Assembly (NCBI RefSeq): GCF_001043025.1
Contig: NZ_JYLD01000021.1
Span: forward strand, 1 to 64,000
Reading direction: 5' to 3'
Length of the DNA: 64,000 bases
Source of the DNA: Pseudomonas helleri
Lineage (GTDB): Bacteria; Pseudomonadota; Gammaproteobacteria; Pseudomonadales; Pseudomonadaceae
The position numbers and the translations under genes were made by a program. Under the pieces are notes generated by a model that worked only from the letters and a program-made list of their open reading frames with translations, ran no database searches and was not told the origin of the DNA. Positions 34,591-44,682 of the stretch are shown here, piece after piece; the stretch's first letter is position 1; each line of letters starts with the position of its first letter.

Positions 34591-36387
34591 GTCTACGTCG
34601 GTGCCTTTGAGCACGGCCACGTAGTAAGACAGCAGTTGCAACGGGATGGTGTAGAGGATCGGCGCCAGCACGTCGTGGATGTGCGGCATGTTGATCACAT
34701 GGGTGCCTTCGCCGTTGCTCATGCCGGCTTGTTCGTCAGCGAAGACGATCAACTCGCCGCCACGGGCGCGAACTTCTTGCAGGTTGGATTTCAATTTTTC
34801 CAACAGTTCATTGTTCGGCGCAACGGTGACCACCGGCATGTCGTTGTCCACCAGTGCCAACGGGCCATGTTTCAGTTCGCCCGCCGGGTACGCTTCAGCG
34901 TGGATGTACGAAATTTCTTTGAGCTTGAGCGCGCCTTCCATCGCCACCGGGTACTGCGCACCACGGCCCAGGAACAGGGTGTGGTGTTTGTCGGCGAACA
35001 GTTCAGCGACTTTCTCAACGGTAGCGTCCATCGCCAGGGCTTCACCCAAACGTGTCGGCAGGCGGCGCAGTTCTTCAACCAGTTGCGCTTCAACACCGGC
35101 TTCGAGGGTGCCGCGCACTTGGCCCAGGGACAAGGTGAGCAGCAGCAGGCCGACCAATTGAGTGGTGAAAGCTTTGGTCGAGGCCACGCCAATTTCACGA
35201 CCGGCTTGGGTCAGCAGGGTCAGGTCAGACTCACGAACCAGCGAGCTGATGCCGACGTTGCAAATCGCCAGGCTGCCGAGGAAGCCCAGCTCTTTGGCGT
35301 TGCGCAGCGCTGCCAGGGTGTCAGCGGTTTCGCCCGATTGTGAGATCGACACGAACAGGGTGTCTGGCTGAACCACCACTTTGCGGTAGCGGAACTCGCT
35401 GGCCACTTCGACCTGGCACGGGATGCCCGCCAGGCTTTCCAGCCAGTAACGCGCAACCATACCGGCGTGGTAGCTGGTACCGCAGGCCACGATCTGGACA
35501 TTGCGCACTTTGGCGAACAGTTCTTTGGCGTTTTGGCCAAAGGCCTGCACCAGAACGTGGTCCTGACCCAGACGGTTTTCCAGGGTGCGCTGGACAACGC
35601 TTGGCTGCTCGTGAATTTCTTTGAGCATGTAGTGACGGAACTCGCCCTTATCGGCCGCTTCGGCACCGTCGCGGTATTGAACGGTTTCGCGCTGAACGGT
35701 CTGGCCGTCCACATCCCAGATTTGCACGCTGTCACGACGGATTTCAGCGATGTCGCCTTCTTCCAGGTACATGAAGCGGTCAGTCACTTGGCGCAGGGCC
35801 AATTGGTCGGACGCGAGGAAGTTTTCGCCCAGGCCCAGACCAATCACCAGCGGGCTACCACTGCGGGCAGCCACCAGGCGATCAGGTTGTTTGGCGCTGA
35901 TAACGGCCAGGCCGTATGCACCGTGCAGCTCTTTAACGGTGGCCTTCAGGGCTTCGGTCAGGTCGGTTTGTTCTTTGAGTTTGTGTTGCAGCAGGTGGGC
36001 GATGACTTCGGTGTCGGTGTCCGAGGTGAACACGTAACCCAGGCCTTTAAGCTGTTCGCGCAGGGCTTCGTGGTTTTCAATAATGCCGTTGTGCACAACA
36101 GCCAGATCCGAGCCCGAAAAATGCGGGTGCGCATTGCGCTCGCACGGTGCACCGTGGGTGGCCCAACGGGTGTGGGCGATGCCCAGACGGCCCACCAGCG
36201 GTTCACCGGCCAGGGCTTGTTCCAGCTCAGACACTTTGCCGTTACGGCGCGTGCGCTCCAGCGTACCGTTGTTGGTAAACACGGCAACACCGGCGCTGTC
36301 ATAGCCACGGTACTCAAGACGCTTCAGGCCTTCGAGCAGAATGGCCGTGATATTACGTTCGGCGACTGCGCCAACGATTCCACACAT
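34552..36387 (-). CDS. glmS: Glutamine-fructose-6-phosphate aminotransferase
   Basis: A 611-residue enzyme that makes glucosamine-6-phosphate for peptidoglycan and LPS. The N-terminal glutaminase starts MCGIVGAVAERN with the nucleophile C2. Two SIS isomerase domains follow (CGTSYHAG, SQSGETADT), and it ends with the conserved KSVTVE tail. It follows the DeoR-type regulator with a nine-base gap. No glmS ribozyme is expected or seen in the short leader. Confidence 0.97.
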   Translation of the reverse strand: MCGIVGAVAERNITAILLEGLKRLEYRGYDSAGVAVFTNNGTLERTRRNGKVSELEQALAGEPLVGRLGIAHTRWATHGAPCERNAHPHFSGSDLAVVHNGIIENHEALREQLKGLGYVFTSDTDTEVIAHLLQHKLKEQTDLTEALKATVKELHGAYGLAVISAKQPDRLVAARSGSPLVIGLGLGENFLASDQLALRQVTDRFMYLEEGDIAEIRRDSVQIWDVDGQTVQRETVQYRDGAEAADKGEFRHYMLKEIHEQPSVVQRTLENRLGQDHVLVQAFGQNAKELFAKVRNVQIVACGTSYHAGMVARYWLESLAGIPCQVEVASEFRYRKVVVQPDTLFVSISQSGETADTLAALRNAKELGFLGSLAICNVGISSLVRESDLTLLTQAGREIGVASTKAFTTQLVGLLLLTLSLGQVRGTLEAGVEAQLVEELRRLPTRLGEALAMDATVEKVAELFADKHHTLFLGRGAQYPVAMEGALKLKEISYIHAEAYPAGELKHGPLALVDNDMPVVTVAPNNELLEKLKSNLQEVRARGGELIVFADEQAGMSNGEGTHVINMPHIHDVLAPILYTIPLQLLSYYVAVLKGTDVDQPRNLAKSVTVE

Positions 36388-36396
36388 AAATTTCTC

Positions 36397-37164
36397 CTAA
36401 TCGAGGGCGGCGCATAACAGTGTTATGCCCCGGGCCTGAATCTGTTCGCGTGCCTCTTTGGGCAGGCGATCATCTGTAATAAGGGTATGGACGCTGCTCC
36501 AGGGCAGTTCCAGGTTGGGTATTTTGCGGCCGATCTTGTCGGACTCGACCATCACAATCACTTCACGCGCGACATCAGCCATGACCCGGCTCAGACCCAA
36601 CAACTCGTTAAAAGTTGTCGTGCCACGCTGCAGGTCGATCCCGTCAGCACCGATAAACAATTGGTCGAAGTCGTAAGAGCGCAACACTTGCTCCGCCACC
36701 TGTCCCTGAAAGGACTCGGAGTGCGGATCCCACGTGCCGCCGGTCATCAACAGCACAGGTTCGTGCTCAAGTTCACTGAGCGCGTTGGCCACGTGCAACG
36801 AGTTGGTCATCACTACCAGACCCGGTTGCAGGCCCAGTTGCGGAATCATCGACGCCGTGGTGCTGCCGCTGTCGATGATGATCCGCGCGTGTTCTTTAAT
36901 CAGGCCGACGGCCACACGGGCGATGGCTTGCTTATAGAGGGAGACAGGCTGAGGGACGTCACTCACGAGTTCTTGCGGCATGGTGATGGCGCCGCCATAA
37001 CGACGCAGTAACAAGCCATTACTTTCGAGTGCCGCCAGATCCTTGCGAATCGTAACCTCGGAGGTTTCGAAGCGCTTGGCCAATTCATCCACACTGACTT
37101 CGCCCTGCTCGGTGAGCAAGGCCATGATGTTGTGTCTGCGTTGGGGCGTGTTGCGCTTGGACAT
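36397..37164 (-). CDS. DeoR/GlpR-family regulator next to glmS
   Basis: A 255-residue repressor. The N-terminal DeoR helix-turn-helix (RRHNIMALLTEQGEVSVDELAKRFETSEVTIRKDL) and the sugar-phosphate-sensing domain (IDSGSTTASMIPQL, GTWDPHSESFQG) are complete. The ATG at 37164 gives the usual MSKRNTPQRR start. It sits between glmU and glmS on the same strand, so it probably controls amino-sugar synthesis in response to a sugar phosphate. Confidence 0.9.
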   Translation of the reverse strand: MSKRNTPQRRHNIMALLTEQGEVSVDELAKRFETSEVTIRKDLAALESNGLLLRRYGGAITMPQELVSDVPQPVSLYKQAIARVAVGLIKEHARIIIDSGSTTASMIPQLGLQPGLVVMTNSLHVANALSELEHEPVLLMTGGTWDPHSESFQGQVAEQVLRSYDFDQLFIGADGIDLQRGTTTFNELLGLSRVMADVAREVIVMVESDKIGRKIPNLELPWSSVHTLITDDRLPKEAREQIQARGITLLCAALD

Positions 37165-37315
37165 GTGGGCTCTAAGTTTCGGTTCGAAAGATAACGAAAG
37201 CAATGAAACCCGATCTCGAAATTCACGTCAAGAATTTGTTGCAGATTATTTTGTGAATAACTCACTTTCGCCCCCACCAGGCGGGGGTTTGGCGGGCAAT
37301 AAAGAGCAGATAAAA

Positions 37316-37350
37316 CAAAGCCTTATCCACAGGTGATGGATAAGGCTTTG
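37316..37350 (-). terminator. Rho-independent terminator downstream of glmU
   Basis: CAAAGCCTTATCCA and TGGATAAGGCTTTG form a 14-bp stem over a 7-base loop, followed on the minus strand by GTTTTATC. It lies between the glmU stop and the DeoR gene. A smaller CCCCC/GGGGG hairpin is at about 37270-37287. Confidence 0.75.
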
Positions 37351-37432
37351 TGTAAGTTATTGATTTAAAACAGTTATACGATGACTTAAATGTGTAACAA
37401 AACAACCATTTCGAGCTGTGGATAACTACCTT

Positions 37433-37500
37433 TGTAGGAGCTGCCGAAGGCGGTGATCTTTCGATGGGTCAAAAGATCGCGAGACGAGCTCGCTCCTACA
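37433..37500. repeat. REP pair downstream of glmU
   Basis: TGTAGGAGC...GGTGATCTTT (37433-37461) is an imperfect inverse of 37471-37500; the right arm keeps the full GCGAGCTCGTCTCGCGATC core and the left arm has diverged. It begins just past the glmU stop. Confidence 0.75.
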
Positions 37501-37513
37501 GTGGGGAATTAAC

Positions 37514-38881
37514 TTACGGCTTCGGTTGTTTCACCGGGCGTTTCCAGCCATCGATATTGCGCTGGCGGGCACGGCCCACAGCCAATTGCTCGGCTTCAAC
37601 GTTTTGATTGATGGTCGAACCGGCCGCAGTGGTGGCTCCATCAGAGATATCCACAGGCGCTACCAGCGAGTTGTTGGAACCGATGAACACATCCGCACCC
37701 AACACGGTTTTCCACTTGTTGGCACCGTCGTAGTTGCAGGTGATGGTGCCCGCGCCGATGTTGGTGCGCGGGCCCACTTCGGCATCGCCCAAATAGGTCA
37801 GGTGACCGCACTTGGCTTCTTCACCCAGGTGGGTGTTTTTCAACTCTACAAAGTTACCCACATGGGCGCGAGCATCGAGCACGCTGCCCGGACGCAATCG
37901 CGCGAAAGGACCGGCATCGCTGCCCTCGCCCAGTACCGCGCCATCAAGGTGGCTGTTGGCTTTGACCACCGCACCTTTGCGCAAGGTGCTGTCTTTGATC
38001 ACGCAGTTCGGACCAATCACCACGTCATCTTCGATCACCACGCGACCTTCAAGAATCACGTTGATGTCGATCAGCACGTCACGACCGACGGTCACTTCAC
38101 CGCGCACATCAAAACGGGCCGGGTCACGCAGTGTTACGCCCAGTGCCATCAGTCGACGGCCTTCACGCAACTGGTAATGACGTTCCAGCTCGCTGAGCTG
38201 TTTACGGTCATTAGCGCCCTGCACTTCCATCGGGTCATGGGCGTGCTCAGTGGCCACTACCAAACCATCGTTAACCGCCATGGCGATTACGTCAGTCAGG
38301 TAATACTCGCCCTGGGCATTGTTGTTCGACAAACGGCTCATCCAGTCAGCCAGGCGTGCGGTTGGCAAAGCCAGAATCCCCGTATTGCCTTCGGTGATGG
38401 CACGTTGCTCATCGGTGGCATCTTTATGCTCAACAATGGCGCTGACCTTGCCGGTGGCATCACGCACAATACGGCCATAGCCCGTCGGGTCAGCCAGGTT
38501 CACGGTCAGCAGGCCCAGTTGCTCGGGGCTCACTTGCTTGAGCAGGCGTTGCAAGGTGTCGACTTCGATCAACGGTACATCGCCGTACAGCACCAGCACA
38601 TTTTCGGCGGTCAAAAATGGCAAGGCTTGCGCCACGGCGTGGCCGGTACCCAGTTGCTTGTCTTGCAGCACAAAGTTCAGGTCATCAGCAGCCAGACGCT
38701 CGCGGACCAATTCGGCACCATGGCCGATAACCACGTGAATACCGGTCGGCTTAAGTTGGCGGGCGCTGTGGATAACATGCCCAAGCATGGAGTTGCCGGC
38801 CACCGGGTGAAGGACCTTGGGCAGGGACGAACGCATGCGGGTGCCCTGGCCTGCGGCGAGAATAACGATATCGAGAGACAT
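37514..38881 (-). CDS. glmU: Bifunctional UDP-GlcNAc pyrophosphorylase/glucosamine-1-P acetyltransferase
   Basis: A 455-residue enzyme for the last two steps to UDP-GlcNAc. The uridyltransferase domain begins VILAAGQGTRMRS. The C-terminal half is a left-handed beta-helix acetyltransferase with repeated hexapeptides and the GAGTITCNYDGANK motif. It follows the atp operon on the same strand, separated by a terminator. Confidence 0.97.
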   Translation of the reverse strand: MSLDIVILAAGQGTRMRSSLPKVLHPVAGNSMLGHVIHSARQLKPTGIHVVIGHGAELVRERLAADDLNFVLQDKQLGTGHAVAQALPFLTAENVLVLYGDVPLIEVDTLQRLLKQVSPEQLGLLTVNLADPTGYGRIVRDATGKVSAIVEHKDATDEQRAITEGNTGILALPTARLADWMSRLSNNNAQGEYYLTDVIAMAVNDGLVVATEHAHDPMEVQGANDRKQLSELERHYQLREGRRLMALGVTLRDPARFDVRGEVTVGRDVLIDINVILEGRVVIEDDVVIGPNCVIKDSTLRKGAVVKANSHLDGAVLGEGSDAGPFARLRPGSVLDARAHVGNFVELKNTHLGEEAKCGHLTYLGDAEVGPRTNIGAGTITCNYDGANKWKTVLGADVFIGSNNSLVAPVDISDGATTAAGSTINQNVEAEQLAVGRARQRNIDGWKRPVKQPKP

Positions 38882-38940
38882 GACTGGCTACCAATCCTGG
38901 GTGGTCAGCGAATGCGACCAAAAGTAGTTCGCGGAAATGA

Positions 38941-38968
38941 AAAAAGGGTAGCCGAGGCTACCCTTTTT
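38941..38968 (-). terminator. Terminator of the atp operon
   Basis: AAAAAGGGTAGCC and GGCTACCCTTTTT form a 13-bp A/T-ended hairpin just past the atpC stop, with T-runs on both strands. Confidence 0.9.
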
Positions 38969-38993
38969 AATCAATCACACAATCAGTAACGGC

Positions 38994-39422
38994 TTAATTG
39001 CCGAACTTCTTGCGGATTTGCTGGACGGTGCGCAGCTGAGCTGCAGCCTCGGCCAGACGTGCGGCAGCAGATCCGTAATCGAAATCTGCGCCTTTTTCGT
39101 TCAGGGCCTTCTCGGCAGCCTTAACGGCTTCCTGAGCAGAGGCTTCATCCAGGTCGGCAGCACGTTGCACGGTGTCGGCAAGCACCTTGACCATGTTCGG
39201 CTGAACCTCGAGGAAACCACCAGAGATGTAAAACACCTCGGCTTCGCCACCCTGTTTGATCAGGCGGATCGGACCTGGGTTCAGACTGGTGATCAGCGGA
39301 GCGTGACCCAGAGCGATACCAAGATCACCCAGTGCACCGTGCGCAATCACCATCTCAACCAGACCGGAAAAGATTTCTCCTTCCGCGCTGACGATATCGC
39401 AATGGACTGTCATATTAGCCAT
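38994..39422 (-). CDS. atpC: F1F0 ATP synthase epsilon subunit
   Basis: A 142-residue protein with an N-terminal beta-sandwich (TVHCDIVSAEGEIFSG) and a C-terminal two-helix part (AAEKALNEKG). It couples rotor movement to F1 and inhibits ATP hydrolysis. It is the last gene of the atp operon. A start three codons later is also possible. Confidence 0.95.
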   Translation of the reverse strand: MANMTVHCDIVSAEGEIFSGLVEMVIAHGALGDLGIALGHAPLITSLNPGPIRLIKQGGEAEVFYISGGFLEVQPNMVKVLADTVQRAADLDEASAQEAVKAAEKALNEKGADFDYGSAAARLAEAAAQLRTVQQIRKKFGN

Positions 39423-39466
39423 CTGATTGCCTCAACCTGATTAGCGCCCGTTTCCGGGCGCCCGAA

Positions 39467-40843
39467 TTACAGTTTCTTGGCTTTCTCGATCGCTTCTTCG
39501 ATGCCGCCAACCATGTAGAACGCTTGTTCTGGCAGGTGGTCGTAGTCACCGTTGAGGATGCCTTTGAAGCCAGCAATGGTGTCTTTCAGGGAAACGTATT
39601 TACCCGAAGCACCGGTGAAGACTTCAGCCACGAAGAACGGCTGCGACAAGAAGCGCTGGATCTTACGAGCACGGTTTACCAACTGCTTGTCGGCTTCCGA
39701 CAGCTCGTCCATACCCAGGATCGCAATGATGTCCTTCAGTTCTTTGTAACGCTGCAGCACGTACTGAACGCCGCGAGCGGTGTCGTAGTGCTCCTGACCG
39801 ATCACGTTCGGGTCCAGCTGGCGCGAAGTCGAGTCGAGTGGATCGACCGCTGGGTAGATACCCAGGGAAGCGATGTCACGGGACAGTACGACGGTGGCGT
39901 CCAAGTGGGCGAAGGTGGTCGCTGGCGACGGGTCGGTCAAGTCATCCGCAGGTACGTATACCGCTTGGATCGAAGTGATCGAACCTTCCTTGGTCGAAGT
40001 GATACGTTCTTGCAGAACGCCCATCTCTTCAGCCAGGGTCGGCTGGTAACCTACTGCCGAAGGCATACGGCCCAGCAGTGCGGATACTTCAGTACCGGCC
40101 AGTGTGTAACGGTAGATGTTGTCGACGAACAACAGAACGTCGTTACCTTCGTCACGGAACTTCTCAGCCATGGTCAGGCCAGTCAGTGCTACGCGCAGAC
40201 GGTTACCCGGCGGCTCGTTCATCTGACCGTAAACCAGCGCTACTTTGTCCAGTACGTTGGAATCCTTCATCTCGTGGTAGAAGTCGTTACCCTCACGAGT
40301 ACGCTCACCCACACCGGCGAACACGGAATAACCGCTGTGCTCGATGGCGATGTTACGGATCAGTTCCATCATGTTTACGGTTTTGCCTACACCGGCACCA
40401 CCGAACAGACCTACTTTACCGCCTTTGGCGAACGGGCAAACCAGGTCGATAACCTTGATGCCTGTTTCCAGCAGATCGTTGCCGCCAGCTTGCTCGGCGA
40501 ACGAAGGTGCTGGACGGTGAATGCCCCAACGCTCTTCGGTGTCGATCGGGCCAGCTTCGTCAATCGGGTTACCCAGTACGTCCATGATCCGGCCCAGGGT
40601 CGCTTTACCGACCGGTACGGAGATGGCTGCGCCAGTGTCGACTACGTCCAGACCGCGCTTCAAGCCTTCGGTGGAACCCATCGCAATGGTACGAACTACG
40701 CCGTCGCCCAGCTGCTGCTGAACTTCCAGAGTAGTTTCCGCGCCTTGTACTTTCAGCGCGTTGTAGATGCTCGGTACGCTGTCGCGTGGAAATTCCACGT
40801 CGATAACGGCGCCGATGATTTGAACGATACGTCCGCTACTCAT
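39467..40843 (-). CDS. atpD: F1F0 ATP synthase beta subunit
   Basis: A 458-residue catalytic subunit with Walker A GGAGVGKT, Walker B LLFVDN and the conserved PSAVGYQPTLAEEMG stretch. It makes ATP at the three catalytic sites of F1 and is highly conserved. Confidence 0.98.
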   Translation of the reverse strand: MSSGRIVQIIGAVIDVEFPRDSVPSIYNALKVQGAETTLEVQQQLGDGVVRTIAMGSTEGLKRGLDVVDTGAAISVPVGKATLGRIMDVLGNPIDEAGPIDTEERWGIHRPAPSFAEQAGGNDLLETGIKVIDLVCPFAKGGKVGLFGGAGVGKTVNMMELIRNIAIEHSGYSVFAGVGERTREGNDFYHEMKDSNVLDKVALVYGQMNEPPGNRLRVALTGLTMAEKFRDEGNDVLLFVDNIYRYTLAGTEVSALLGRMPSAVGYQPTLAEEMGVLQERITSTKEGSITSIQAVYVPADDLTDPSPATTFAHLDATVVLSRDIASLGIYPAVDPLDSTSRQLDPNVIGQEHYDTARGVQYVLQRYKELKDIIAILGMDELSEADKQLVNRARKIQRFLSQPFFVAEVFTGASGKYVSLKDTIAGFKGILNGDYDHLPEQAFYMVGGIEEAIEKAKKL

Positions 40844-40870
40844 AGCTGGATCCTCTGAATATTTGAACCG

Positions 40871-41731
40871 TTAAACCGCGGCAGCGCCGCCGACGATTTC
40901 CGAGATCTCTTGGGTGATCGCAGCCTGACGCGCCTTGTTGTAGACCAGCTGCAAATCGCTGATCAGATCACCGGCGTTATCGGTAGCGTTTTTCATCGCG
41001 ATCATCCGCGCCGCTTGTTCAGCTGCGTTGTTCTCGACCACCGCCTGGTACACCTGCGACTCCACGTAACGCACCATCAAGCCGTCAAGCAGCTCTTTGG
41101 CGTCTGGTTCGTAGAGGTAGTCCCAGTGGTGCTTGAGTTCCTGATCCGGGGTCGCCACCAGTGGAATCAATTGCTCCACGGTTGGCTGCTGGGTCATGGT
41201 GTTGATGAACTTGTTGGATACCACGGACAGGCGGTCAATCCGGCCTTCCAGGTACGCATCCAGCATCACCTTCACACTGCCGATCAGATCATTGATCGAC
41301 GGCTCTTCACCCAGGTGGCTGATAGCTGCAACGACGTTACCGCCGAAGTTACGGAAAAAGGCCGCACCCTTGCTACCAACAACACACAGATCAATCTCGA
41401 CGCCGTTATCGCGGTTTACCGCCATGTCCTTGACCAGGGCCTTGAACAGGTTGGTATTCAAACCACCGCACAAACCACGGTCACTGCTCACAACCACATA
41501 ACCCACACGCTTAACTGCGCGGTCGATCATGAATGGGTGGCGGTATTCCGGGTTGGCGTTGGCCAAATGCCCAATAACCTGGCGGATGCGCTCCGCATAA
41601 GGACGGCTAGCAGCCATGCGCATTTGTGCCTTGCGCATTTTGCTGACCGCCACTTTTTCCATGGCGCTGGTAATTTTTTGCGTGCTTTTGATGCTCGCAA
41701 TCTTACTGCGAATCTCTTTTGCGCCTGCCAT
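40871..41731 (-). CDS. atpG: F1F0 ATP synthase gamma subunit
   Basis: A 286-residue central stalk. The N-terminal helix (AGAKEIRSKIASIKSTQKIT), the VSSDRGLCGGLN motif and the C-terminal helix (LVYNKARQAAITQEISEIV) are typical. Confidence 0.97.
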   Translation of the reverse strand: MAGAKEIRSKIASIKSTQKITSAMEKVAVSKMRKAQMRMAASRPYAERIRQVIGHLANANPEYRHPFMIDRAVKRVGYVVVSSDRGLCGGLNTNLFKALVKDMAVNRDNGVEIDLCVVGSKGAAFFRNFGGNVVAAISHLGEEPSINDLIGSVKVMLDAYLEGRIDRLSVVSNKFINTMTQQPTVEQLIPLVATPDQELKHHWDYLYEPDAKELLDGLMVRYVESQVYQAVVENNAAEQAARMIAMKNATDNAGDLISDLQLVYNKARQAAITQEISEIVGGAAAV

Positions 41732-41781
41732 GTAACACCTATCAGGTTAGCAAGCGGGAGCCTTGCGGCTCCCGCTGCGGC

Positions 41782-43326
41782 TTACCAGGTTTGGGTGGCC
41801 TTGAACTTCTCGATACCGGCTTTCAGGCCAGCATCGATTTCGTCATTGAAGTCACCCTTCACGTTGATCTTGGCCAACAAGTCGGCGTGATCGCGGTTGA
41901 AGTAAGCAATCAGCGCTTGTTCAAAGCTGCCGACCTTGGCGATTTCGACGTCAGTCAGGAACCCACGCTCAGCGGCATACAGCGACAACGCCATGTCAGC
42001 GATCGACATTGGGGCGTATTGCTTCTGCTTCATCAGCTCGGTAACGCGCTGACCATGCTCAAGTTGCTTACGGGTCGCTTCGTCCAGGTCAGAAGCGAAC
42101 TGGGCGAATGCGGCCAGTTCACGGTACTGAGCCAGAGCGGTACGGATACCACCGGAGAGCTTCTTGATGATCTTGGTCTGAGCGGCACCACCCACACGGG
42201 ATACCGAAACACCGGCGTTCACTGCAGGGCGGATGCCCGAGTTGAACATGGCCGATTCCAGGAAGATCTGACCGTCGGTGATGGAAATCACGTTGGTCGG
42301 AACGAACGCGGAAACGTCGCCAGCTTGAGTTTCGATGATCGGCAATGCGGTCAGGGAACCGGTTTTGCCGGTCACTGCGCCATTGGTGAACTTCTCTACG
42401 TAATCTTCCGAAACGCGGGATGCGCGCTCCAGCAGACGGGAGTGGAGATAGAACACGTCGCCTGGGTAAGCTTCACGGCCTGGTGGACGGCGCAGCAGCA
42501 GGGAAATCTGGCGGTAAGCCACTGCTTGCTTGGACAGATCGTCATAAACGATCAGCGCGTCTTCACCGCGGTCGCGGAAGAACTCACCCATGGTGCAACC
42601 GGCGTAAGGAGCCAGGTATTGCAGCGCAGGCGATTCAGAAGCACTGGCAGCCACGATGATCGTGTTTTTCAGTGCGCCGTTTTCTTCCAGCTTGCGAACC
42701 ACGTTAGCGATGGTCGATTGCTTCTGACCGATAGCTACGTAGACGCAGAAAATGCCGCTGTCTTTCTGGTTGATGATCGCGTCGATCGCCAGAGCGGTTT
42801 TACCGATCTGACGGTCACCGATGATCAGCTCACGCTGGCCACGGCCGACAGGGATCATGGCATCGACAGCCTTGTAGCCAGTCTGTACAGGCTGGTCTAC
42901 CGACTTACGCCAGATCACGCCTGGAGCAACTTTCTCGACCGCGTCGGTCTCGGTGTTGCCCAGAGGACCTTTGCCGTCAACTGGGTTACCCAGTGCGTCG
43001 ACTACGCGACCCAGCAGTTCCTTACCAACAGGAACTTCCAGGATGCGGCCGGTGCACTTGGCGCTCATGCCTTCAGCCAGAGACTGGTAAGCGCCCAAAA
43101 TTACGGCACCTACGGAGTCTTGCTCCAGGTTGAGGGCCATACCGAAGACGCCGCCCGGAAACTCGATCATCTCGCCGGACATTACGTCGGCCAGACCGTG
43201 AATCCGCACGATACCGTCAGATACGCTGACGACAGTGCCTTCGTTACGGGCTTGGGAGGTCACATCGAGCTTGTCGATGCGGCCCTTGATAATTTCACTT
43301 ATTTCGGAAGGATTGAGTTGCTGCAT
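41782..43326 (-). CDS. atpA: F1F0 ATP synthase alpha subunit
   Basis: A 514-residue non-catalytic nucleotide-binding subunit with P-loop GDRQIGKT, the ALPIIETQAGDVSAFVPTN segment and the SVSRVGGAAQ signature. It alternates with beta in F1. Confidence 0.98.
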   Translation of the reverse strand: MQQLNPSEISEIIKGRIDKLDVTSQARNEGTVVSVSDGIVRIHGLADVMSGEMIEFPGGVFGMALNLEQDSVGAVILGAYQSLAEGMSAKCTGRILEVPVGKELLGRVVDALGNPVDGKGPLGNTETDAVEKVAPGVIWRKSVDQPVQTGYKAVDAMIPVGRGQRELIIGDRQIGKTALAIDAIINQKDSGIFCVYVAIGQKQSTIANVVRKLEENGALKNTIIVAASASESPALQYLAPYAGCTMGEFFRDRGEDALIVYDDLSKQAVAYRQISLLLRRPPGREAYPGDVFYLHSRLLERASRVSEDYVEKFTNGAVTGKTGSLTALPIIETQAGDVSAFVPTNVISITDGQIFLESAMFNSGIRPAVNAGVSVSRVGGAAQTKIIKKLSGGIRTALAQYRELAAFAQFASDLDEATRKQLEHGQRVTELMKQKQYAPMSIADMALSLYAAERGFLTDVEIAKVGSFEQALIAYFNRDHADLLAKINVKGDFNDEIDAGLKAGIEKFKATQTW

Positions 43327-43347
43327 TGCTCTGCTGCCCCTTCAAAC

Positions 43348-43884
43348 TCAAGATTTCAATGCTTCGGCAAGATTCGCGAGTTTGCCGCGAATCGAGCCAT
43401 CGATAACCAGGTCGCCGGCGCGAATGACAATGCCCCCAATGAGGGACTTGTCTTCCGCAACTTGCAGGCGCACTTCCCGGTCGAGTCGTGCACTGAGAAC
43501 CTTGGCGAGTTTGTCTTGCTGTTCTTGGTTCAATGCGAAAGCACTGGTCACTTCAACATCTACCGACTTCTCTTGCTCGGCCTTGTACAGGTCAAACAGA
43601 GCGGCGATCTCCGGCAGAAGCAGGAGACGGTCGTTTTCTGCAACGACGTGGATGAAGTTCTGCACTTTCACATCAAACTTGTCGCCGCACACGTCAATAA
43701 ACGTGGCGGCCTTTTCTGCGCTCGTCAGTCGCGGGGCCTTGAGCACGCGCTGCATCGTGTCGTCTTGCGACACCGCTGCAGCCAGGCCGAGCATGGCTGA
43801 CCAAGAGGCCAGTTGCTGGTGGGCCTGGGCGTGCTCGAAGGCTGCCTTAGCGTAAGGTCGGGCCAACGTGGTCAATTCTGCCAT
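43348..43884 (-). CDS. atpH: F1F0 ATP synthase delta subunit
   Basis: A 178-residue protein linking F1 to the b stalk. The N-terminal helical bundle (LARPYAKAAFEHA) and the C-terminal GGIVIRAGDLVIDGSIRGKL are diagnostic. Confidence 0.96.
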   Translation of the reverse strand: MAELTTLARPYAKAAFEHAQAHQQLASWSAMLGLAAAVSQDDTMQRVLKAPRLTSAEKAATFIDVCGDKFDVKVQNFIHVVAENDRLLLLPEIAALFDLYKAEQEKSVDVEVTSAFALNQEQQDKLAKVLSARLDREVRLQVAEDKSLIGGIVIRAGDLVIDGSIRGKLANLAEALKS

Positions 43885-43896
43885 GATCGCCCTCGC

Positions 43897-44367
43897 TTAA
43901 ATTTCAGCAGCCAGTTTATTAACCAGCTCCGCGTGCGCGTTTTGATCGATTGTGGCACCCAGGATCTTCTCTGCGCCTTCAACAGCCAAGCCACCCAATT
44001 GGGCGCGCAGGGCGTCTTTAACGCTGTTCAGTTCCTGTTCGATCTCGGCCTGAGCCTGAGCCTTCACACGGTCAGCTTCAACGCGAGCCTGTTCACGGGC
44101 TTCGTCTACGATCTGAGTACCGCGTTTCTTGGCTTGCTCAATGATTTCAGCTGCTTGAGCCTTAGCTTCGCGCAGTTGTTGACCCGCTTTATCTTGGGCC
44201 AACTCCAGGTCACGAGCTGCTCGGTTAGCAGCGTCCAGTCCAGCCGCAATCTTCTTCTGACGTTCTTGCAATGCCGCGATGACCGGAGGCCACACGAACT
44301 TCATGCAAAACAGTACAAAAATGAAGAACGCAACGGACTGGCCAATCAGGGTTGCATTAATGTTCAC
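43897..44367 (-). CDS. atpF: F1F0 ATP synthase b subunit
   Basis: A 156-residue peripheral stalk protein with one N-terminal membrane segment (about 5-25, ending KFVWPP) and a long charged coiled coil for dimerisation. Confidence 0.96.
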   Translation of the reverse strand: MNINATLIGQSVAFFIFVLFCMKFVWPPVIAALQERQKKIAAGLDAANRAARDLELAQDKAGQQLREAKAQAAEIIEQAKKRGTQIVDEAREQARVEADRVKAQAQAEIEQELNSVKDALRAQLGGLAVEGAEKILGATIDQNAHAELVNKLAAEI

Positions 44368-44424
44368 GCCAACACCTCGCTCGTTCGTTGTCCATCACTC
44401 TAATCAACTCGAAAATTCGAGTGA

Positions 44425-44682
44425 TTAGCCAGCGAGTTGACCAACGAAAGGGTTCGCGAAAGTGAAGAACAGTGCGATACCAACACCGATCATGGTTACG
44501 GCGTCGAGCAGACCGGCAACGATGAACATTTTAACTTGCAGCATTGGAACCATTTCTGGTTGACGCGCAGCGCCTTCCAGGAACTTGCCGCCCAACAGGC
44601 CGAAACCAATTGCGGTACCCAGTGCACCCAGGCCGATCAACAGTGCAACAGCGATAGCGGTTAGACCAACTACAGTTTCCAT
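44425..44682 (-). CDS. atpE: F1F0 ATP synthase c subunit
   Basis: An 85-residue hairpin of two membrane helices around a polar loop (ARQPE). The proton-binding carboxylate lies in the second helix near [11 protein letters not shown]. The GLG-GTAIGFG glycine pattern lines the ring. Confidence 0.96.

Noticed and set aside
36388..36396. glmS ribozyme before glmS
   Set aside because: Only nine bases separate the regulator stop from the glmS start, and the ribozyme is typical of Gram-positive bacteria.
39524..40858. 444-codon plus-strand frame over atpD
   Set aside because: It is antisense to atpD and has no domain.
41719..43800. 693-codon open frame on the plus strand across atpA and atpH
   Set aside because: It is antisense to highly conserved atpA and atpH and has no recognisable domain; long antisense frames are common in GC-rich, codon-biased genes.
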